Assembly (NCBI GenBank): GCA_004376975.1
Contig: SOJA01000092.1
Span: 1-18,330, forward strand
Length of the DNA stretch: 18,330 bases
DNA from: Candidatus Bathyarchaeota archaeon
GTDB taxonomy: Archaea; Thermoproteota; Bathyarchaeia; Bathyarchaeales; UBA233
Direction: 5' to 3'
Part shown: positions 15,180 through 18,330 of the stretch, piece after piece
Position numbering within the stretch: position 1 is the first letter of the stretch
How the letters are laid out: the number at the start of each line of letters is the position of its first letter
Notes under the pieces: model-generated
The model's database searches: none
Told to the model about the DNA's origin: nothing
What the model saw: the letters and a program-made list of their open reading frames with translations, nothing else
Translations under genes and position numbers: made by a program

Positions 15180-15782
15180 CTAAACTCTCAGAAACTTATC
15201 CAGCAAACCTTCACTTTCCAGCTTGCCCAACCAATCAACAACACCGACATCACATACCTTGACGCCATTCAAAACGTCTAAAATCTGGCAAACTACTTCT
15301 TCCACACTTTTCCCTGAAACATTCAACTCACAGACCTTTACTTTTTCATAAACATCTAGTGCATCACATAAACAGACATCCAAGATTTCAGAAGCCAAGT
15401 TCTCCCAGAGCTTATCTCCGGAAAAACCACAATTACCCATAAACTTTAGGAGTTCAACAGGATCACGTCTCAAAACAAAAACCTGAGTCACAAGCTTTTT
15501 TGGAACAACGCTAACAGCATAGTGACCATCAACAATGACCTCACTCTTGTCACAACCCTGAATGATTTCACGTATCTTACATCGCATAAGATTTTCATCA
15601 ACAATTACAGAGCCTCTTTCCTCATCTCTGCCTGAAACAAGATTTTCATGCAAAGCCAGCTCCGTCAAGTTTACGTAAAGAGCACCAAGCTTAGACGCTA
15701 GCAACCTTGCAATAGAAGTTTTCCCAACGCAAGGTGTCCCAGTCACTAAAATAACACGCTTAATCATAATCGAACTACCCAT
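15180..15782 (-). CDS. AK6/Fap7-type nucleotide kinase
   Basis: P-loop kinase related to eukaryal Fap7/AK6, which has adenylate kinase and ATPase activity and takes part in small ribosomal subunit maturation; archaeal homologues interact with ribosomal protein uS11 in at least some species. The Walker A motif is GTPCVGKTS near the N-terminus; VIVDGHYAV resembles the Walker B/NMP region (VD-x-H), and VFVLRRDPVELL with a following Arg-poor segment resembles the LID side. The last 60 residues (EEVVCQILDVLNGVKVCDVGVVDWLGKLESEGLLDKFLRV, in pieces) are usual for archaeal members. A CTTTATTTT box at about 15807-15815 sits some 27 nt before ATG 15782, supporting that start; ATG at 15767 (MIKRVILVTG) is the alternative. 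Confidence 0.9.
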   Translation of the reverse strand: MGSSIMIKRVILVTGTPCVGKTSIARLLASKLGALYVNLTELALHENLVSGRDEERGSVIVDENLMRCKIREIIQGCDKSEVIVDGHYAVSVVPKKLVTQVFVLRRDPVELLKFMGNCGFSGDKLWENLASEILDVCLCDALDVYEKVKVCELNVSGKSVEEVVCQILDVLNGVKVCDVGVVDWLGKLESEGLLDKFLRV

Positions 15783-15855
15783 CTACATCATAGATGAACA
15801 TGTGGCAAAATAAAGTTTCCAAAATTCTTATTGGAGTCGATTACACAGTATAATT

Positions 15856-16166
15856 GGCTGGCGAGTTGGTGCGTGGCTTTCGAGCCTCAACAGGCTTGAG
15901 GAAACTCCGTCCCACAGGTAGAATTGCAACGTCCGCAAGGACGTAAGGCGAGAGCCTTGGCTCCGGAGCAGAAACGAAACGTCCATCCAGCAAGAGCCGA
16001 TGAAGCATGCTAAGTTGCTGAGAATGCTGGATGCGAAACGGTGAAACGGCCGTCCAGCAAGTGGAAAGGGCAAACAGACGCTGATGAAACGCTACCTGAA
16101 GCGCGGGTAGCCCGATTAGCTGAATGCCACAAAAACAGAAGGCGGGTTACAACCAACACGCCAGCT
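15856..16166 (+). ncRNA. rnpB: RNase P RNA, archaeal type A
   Basis: The catalytic RNA that trims tRNA 5' leaders. P1 is complete: GCTGGCG (15857-15863) pairs with CGCCAGC (16159-16165), continuing after an A-A mismatch with GTTGGT (15865-15870)/ACCAAC (16152-16157). Conserved region I is GAGGAAACTCC (15898-15908) and region V is ACAGAAGGCGGGTTAC (16135-16150). They form P4: AAC-(bulged U)-CCGUC (15903-15911) with GGCGGGUU (16141-16148), including the universally conserved bulged U at 15906. Internal hairpins such as 15883-15896 (AGCCT/AGGCT) are visible. A T run at 16168-16172 follows P1 and should end transcription. The gene diverges from the AK6-like kinase across 73 bp and is abutted by an integrase gene. 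Confidence 0.93.
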
Positions 16167-16167
16167 C

Positions 16168-16172
16168 TTTTT
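16168..16172 (+). terminator. T-run terminator of rnpB
   Basis: Five Ts directly after the 3' strand of P1, the usual archaeal intrinsic stop signal. Confidence 0.5.
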
Positions 16173-16208
16173 ACTGAAACCCGCACCATTCTTAACATAC
16201 TAATCAAA

Positions 16209-17054
16209 ATGAAGAACCAAAACAGAAGCAAATACACAATAAGATTTACCGACAAAGCACTAACAACCATCAGCAAACACGCCAACCTAAACAAACCCGA
16301 ACAAGTAAAACAATTCATCGCAAACCTACAAACCACAAACGGATACAAACGAAACCTATGCATCGCATACAACAAATACTGCAAATACTACCAAATCCAA
16401 TGGGAAATGCCCCTCTACAAAACAGAGGCAAAAACACGAAGAATCCCAACAAAAGAAAAGATAGAAATGCTAATCGCAAGAGCAAGCCCAACGCTATCAC
16501 TCAAACTAACAATCAGCAAAGAAACAGGACTAAGACCAATCGAACTACACAACCTAAAAGTCAAAGACATAGACCTAGACCAAAGACTAATCCATCCAAC
16601 CACAGCCAAAAACGGTTCAGCAAGAACACTAAAAATATCCAGCAATCTACGAACAACACTAGAAAACCACATCAACACGAACAAACTGAACCTAAACGAT
16701 AAGCTATTCAAAGGCACATCAGACGCATATGGAAAAAACTATAGAGCCATGCGAAACAACCTAGCAGAAAAGTTAAACAACCATTCACTAAAAACCATCA
16801 GACTATACGATTTCAGACACTTCTACGCTACAAAACTATACGCAAAAACAAGAGACATCTTATACGTCAAACAACAAATGGGACACAAGAAAATAGAAAC
16901 AACGCTAATCTACACCCAACTGCTAAACCTAAACGATGACGAATGGACATGTAAAACAGCCAACAACGTAACACAATCCACGCAACTAATAGAAAACGGA
17001 TTCGAATACGTAATGGAACAAGACGGATTAAAACTATTCCGAAAACGCAAATAG
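16209..17054 (+). CDS. Tyrosine recombinase/integrase
   Basis: Site-specific recombinase of the phage-integrase family, 281 aa from ATG 16209. The N-terminal SAM-like DNA-binding part is followed by the catalytic domain, whose residues are all present: R109 in TGLRPIEL, K134 in TTAKNGSARTLKI, R203/H204 in YDFRHFYATKL, H226 in MGHKKIETT and the nucleophile Y235 in LIYTQL. The box II His is replaced by Tyr (Y200), as in other archaeal integrases. The frame is open back into rnpB (to 16041), but residues there come from the RNA gene and are not integrase-like. The sense strand is conspicuously poor in G (7 G against 15 C in 16501-16560), unlike other genes here, which suggests foreign origin. 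Its position beside the 3' end of rnpB suggests that this RNA gene is the attachment site. Confidence 0.92.
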   Translation: MKNQNRSKYTIRFTDKALTTISKHANLNKPEQVKQFIANLQTTNGYKRNLCIAYNKYCKYYQIQWEMPLYKTEAKTRRIPTKEKIEMLIARASPTLSLKLTISKETGLRPIELHNLKVKDIDLDQRLIHPTTAKNGSARTLKISSNLRTTLENHINTNKLNLNDKLFKGTSDAYGKNYRAMRNNLAEKLNNHSLKTIRLYDFRHFYATKLYAKTRDILYVKQQMGHKKIETTLIYTQLLNLNDDEWTCKTANNVTQSTQLIENGFEYVMEQDGLKLFRKRK

Positions 17055-17064
17055 CCAACACCCC

Positions 17065-17073
17065 TCTTTTTTT
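17065..17073 (+). terminator. T-run after the integrase
   Basis: CTTTTTTTA-type run 10 nt beyond the integrase stop; a likely intrinsic archaeal terminator. Confidence 0.45.
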
Positions 17074-17097
17074 AACAAATAAGCTCTTTTCTCTTAC

Positions 17098-17116
17098 GGT
17101 TAGCTATTCGCTAACC
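17098..17116. repeat. Perfect inverted repeat downstream of the integrase
   Basis: GGTTAGC (17098-17104), loop TATTC, GCTAACC (17110-17116): seven perfect base pairs. It lies between the integrase and the next gene. It may be a terminator-like hairpin, a recombinase or accessory-protein binding site, or an operator; the sequence does not decide. Confidence 0.5.
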
Positions 17117-17200
17117 TACCCAACCGAAACCCTAACGAACTCCAACAACACGCGCGCTCTTGAAAAACTACTTAAACTAAAAACCAATATTCTCTCAGAT

Positions 17201-17551
17201 ATGGATACAATAACAGAAAAGCAAGAAAACTACATCAAGATTCTATCGAGTTATGAATATTCCAAGAAAGAAGACAGAAAGGATATAGAAAATTGTCTTA
17301 AAGAGAATGGCAAGAAAAGTATCTCACAACTTTCTAAAAAAGAAGCAAGTGAACTAATTAAAATCTTGTTGCAAAGACCTACAGAATACACTTTTGCTTG
17401 TGGAAAAAAGGCAATCTTACATAAGCAAGAAGTTAATTCCTATCATGTTCTTGGAGATATAGACGCATGTGGGCATGCTTGCCCAGATAAAGCAATAAAT
17501 GGTGATGTTAACAATTGCCCATTTTGGAAAGAACATCCAAACGGAATCTAG
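17201..17551 (+). CDS. Small Cys-rich accessory protein of the mobile region
   Basis: A 116-residue acidic/basic protein. The N-terminal half (TEKQENYIKILSSYEYSK, then SISQLSKKEASELIKILLQ) resembles a short helical module found in many phage and plasmid proteins, where a TEKQ-x-x-[FY]-I start and an LSK-x-EAS-x-LI helix recur. The C-terminal half has five Cys and several His residues (FACGKKAILHKQ; DACGHACPDKAINGDVNNCPFW), enough for a zinc or Fe-S site. The name of the family is not known to me. The ATG is preceded by an AT-rich TACTTAAACTAAA about 30 nt upstream. Base composition is unlike the integrase (no C/A bias), so the genes may have separate histories. Confidence 0.72.
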   Translation: MDTITEKQENYIKILSSYEYSKKEDRKDIENCLKENGKKSISQLSKKEASELIKILLQRPTEYTFACGKKAILHKQEVNSYHVLGDIDACGHACPDKAINGDVNNCPFWKEHPNGI

Positions 17552-17594
17552 CGCGCGCGCGTTTTACCTGAAAGTTTATCTCGTGGGATTAACG

Positions 17595-17604
17595 TATATT
17601 TAAA
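17595..17604 (+). promoter_or_regulatory. TATA box before the small zinc-ribbon gene
   Basis: TATATTTAAA. It overlaps the ATG at 17604, so that ATG cannot be on the transcript. Transcription would begin near 17625-17630, which supports the ATG at 17700 as the real start. Confidence 0.5.
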
Positions 17605-17699
17605 TGGGACATAAAATGTGTGCGTATTCACCATATCCTGCGCGCGCGCTTCATCACATTACCCGTGCTCGTTCTTGGTGGGTAAGGAGATTTGCTAGG

Positions 17700-17834
17700 A
17701 TGAGATGCCTGAATTGTGGACATGTAAACATTATTTATCTTCATCAACCTGTTTATGTGGATTCATCGCTTGATCGTGGGCAAACTATTAGGTGCAAGAA
17801 ATGTGGACACATAATTAAGCACGCGCGATTGTGA
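17700..17834 (+). CDS. 44-residue zinc-ribbon protein
   Basis: From ATG 17700 the product is MRCLNCGHVNIIYLHQPVYV and 24 more residues, ending GQTIRCKKCGHIIKHARL. Two CxxCGH knuckles (C3/C6 and C29/C32 approximately) form a rubredoxin-like zinc ribbon covering almost the whole chain. A GGAGA sequence lies 9 nt before the ATG. The frame is open upstream to 17604, but that extension crosses a (CG)n tract and the TATA box and has no ribbon-like sequence. Proteins of this size with two CxxCGH motifs often bind nucleic acid or RNA polymerase-related partners; here the function is unknown. It is part of the presumed element. Confidence 0.65.
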   Translation: MRCLNCGHVNIIYLHQPVYVDSSLDRGQTIRCKKCGHIIKHARL

Positions 17835-18088
17835 AATCATAACGATGCGCCTTTTTTATGAGTTTTCATTTCTTTGTAAAATTCAACCTAACCACAATTC
17901 TCACAGCAATAGAGGATGATTCTGTCACTCATGTATTGACCTTCCTCATTTTTCGCGCGCGCTAGTTCTATAAATTTCCTCTAAACGATACTGTTAACTT
18001 ATTTGTCATGGCAAAGTTAGGTCTATCATAATTCCATTCAACAACCGCATCCATAAACATGAAAGCATCATTAGACAAAACGAAAATT
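17835..18088. other. Gene-free stretch in the mobile region
   Basis: About 250 bp without a credible ORF, AT-rich, containing the fifth CG tract (17954-17962). I see no further repeat of the rnpB 3' end and no tRNA here. Confidence 0.5.
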
Positions 18089-18322
18089 TCATGTACTAGA
18101 GAGATAACCATGTTTACGTATTTTCTCTATCTCATCCATTACTCTCTCATCTTCAGCATCCACCATACGTACAAATTGTTTATACAGAGAACACTTGAAA
18201 CACTGGTTAGCAATCGAAAAACGTTTACGTTTACCTTCACTCTTACGATGTGGACACACTCTATCAACCAAAAACACACATAAAGACAGAGAATATTTGT
18301 AACCTTTAACCATAAGAATCAT
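18089..18322 (-). CDS. Small Cys-containing protein at the window edge
   Basis: A 77-residue basic protein on the minus strand, with a Cys pattern RVCPHRKSEGKRKRFS followed by NQCFKCSLYKQF, then an acidic helical end (VDAEDERVMDEIEKIRKHGY). A C-x-H ... C-x-x-C arrangement followed by an aromatic K-rich helix could bind zinc. It resembles the many uncharacterised small Cys-rich proteins of archaeal mobile elements, but I recognise no named family. The frame remains open to the right edge, so the start may lie outside the window and the protein may be longer. Confidence 0.55.
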   Translation of the reverse strand: MILMVKGYKYSLSLCVFLVDRVCPHRKSEGKRKRFSIANQCFKCSLYKQFVRMVDAEDERVMDEIEKIRKHGYLSST

Positions 18323-18330
18323 CCCAATGT

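Larger units (their letters stand above)
17151..17962. repeat. Five alternating (CG)n tracts spread over about 810 bp
   Basis: Runs of alternating C and G occur at 17151-17157, 17551-17561, 17640-17649, 17822-17827 and 17954-17962 (6 to 11 nt each) in otherwise AT-rich DNA. They lie at or near gene borders: the second begins at the last base of a stop codon, and the fourth lies within the last codons of the zinc-ribbon gene. I saw no comparable tract in the rest of the window. Confidence 0.7.

Noticed and set aside
16041..16208. Longer integrase reading frame starting inside rnpB
   Set aside because: These codons are the RNase P RNA sequence; the encoded residues are not integrase-like, and the ATG at 16209 gives a normal-length protein.
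17604..17699. N-terminal extension of the zinc-ribbon protein
   Set aside because: The ATG at 17604 lies in a TATA box, and the extension reads through a CG tract with no domain-like sequence.
1..18330. CRISPR array or tRNA gene
   Set aside because: No regularly spaced direct repeats and no T-arm/acceptor-stem combination found by eye.

Overview
The window reads as a chromosomal segment of an archaeon with moderate-to-low GC, most likely from the TACK side and plausibly Bathyarchaeia (lineage is inference). The domain assignment rests on gene content: a TATA-binding protein with two direct repeats, archaeal DnaG, pelota, archaeal PheS/PheT, archaeal-type TrpRS and TyrRS, a TtuA/Ncs6-type tRNA thiolase, an AK6/Fap7-type kinase and an archaeal RNase P RNA. 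TATA-like boxes about 25-30 nt before start codons are common.

Layout. 1-246: end of an unrecognised membrane protein. 291-1460 (-): TrpRS, divergent from the pheS-pheT pair (1693-4886); the space between holds a promoter and a small foldable element. 4945-5161: a strongly foldable GC-rich segment with its own TATA-like element, read here as an unidentified structured RNA. 5315-6051: a winged-helix protein and a degenerate-looking MoaD/ThiS-like ORF. 6134-8897: TyrRS, a small Toprim protein and DnaG, whose reading frame offers only ATT as a start behind a strong Shine-Dalgarno. 8898-9595: gene-poor, with possible remains of a PIN-domain gene. 9596-11350: pelota and TBP. 11360-13097: divergent nucleotidyltransferase and tRNA thiolase. 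13227-14433 (-): a DtxR-family regulator overlapping a ZIP metal transporter, with a 21-bp-spaced direct repeat at its promoter. 14533-15782: a zinc-ribbon DUF1922-like protein, a nuclease-like protein and an AK6-like kinase. 15856-16166: RNase P RNA. From about 16170 to the right edge: a mobile-element-like region starting with a tyrosine recombinase, followed by small Cys-rich proteins and (CG)n tracts.

Most of the window is information processing (tRNA charging, tRNA thiolation, RNase P, ribosome rescue, initiation factor, DnaG). The right end is different: an integrase abuts the 3' end of rnpB, its sense strand is G-poor, and alternating CG tracts interrupt AT-rich DNA. I infer an integrated element using rnpB as its attachment site, with the far boundary outside the window. 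The most interesting unexplained items are the structured RNA at 4945-5161, the rnpB/integrase junction, the ATT start of dnaG and the CG tracts.
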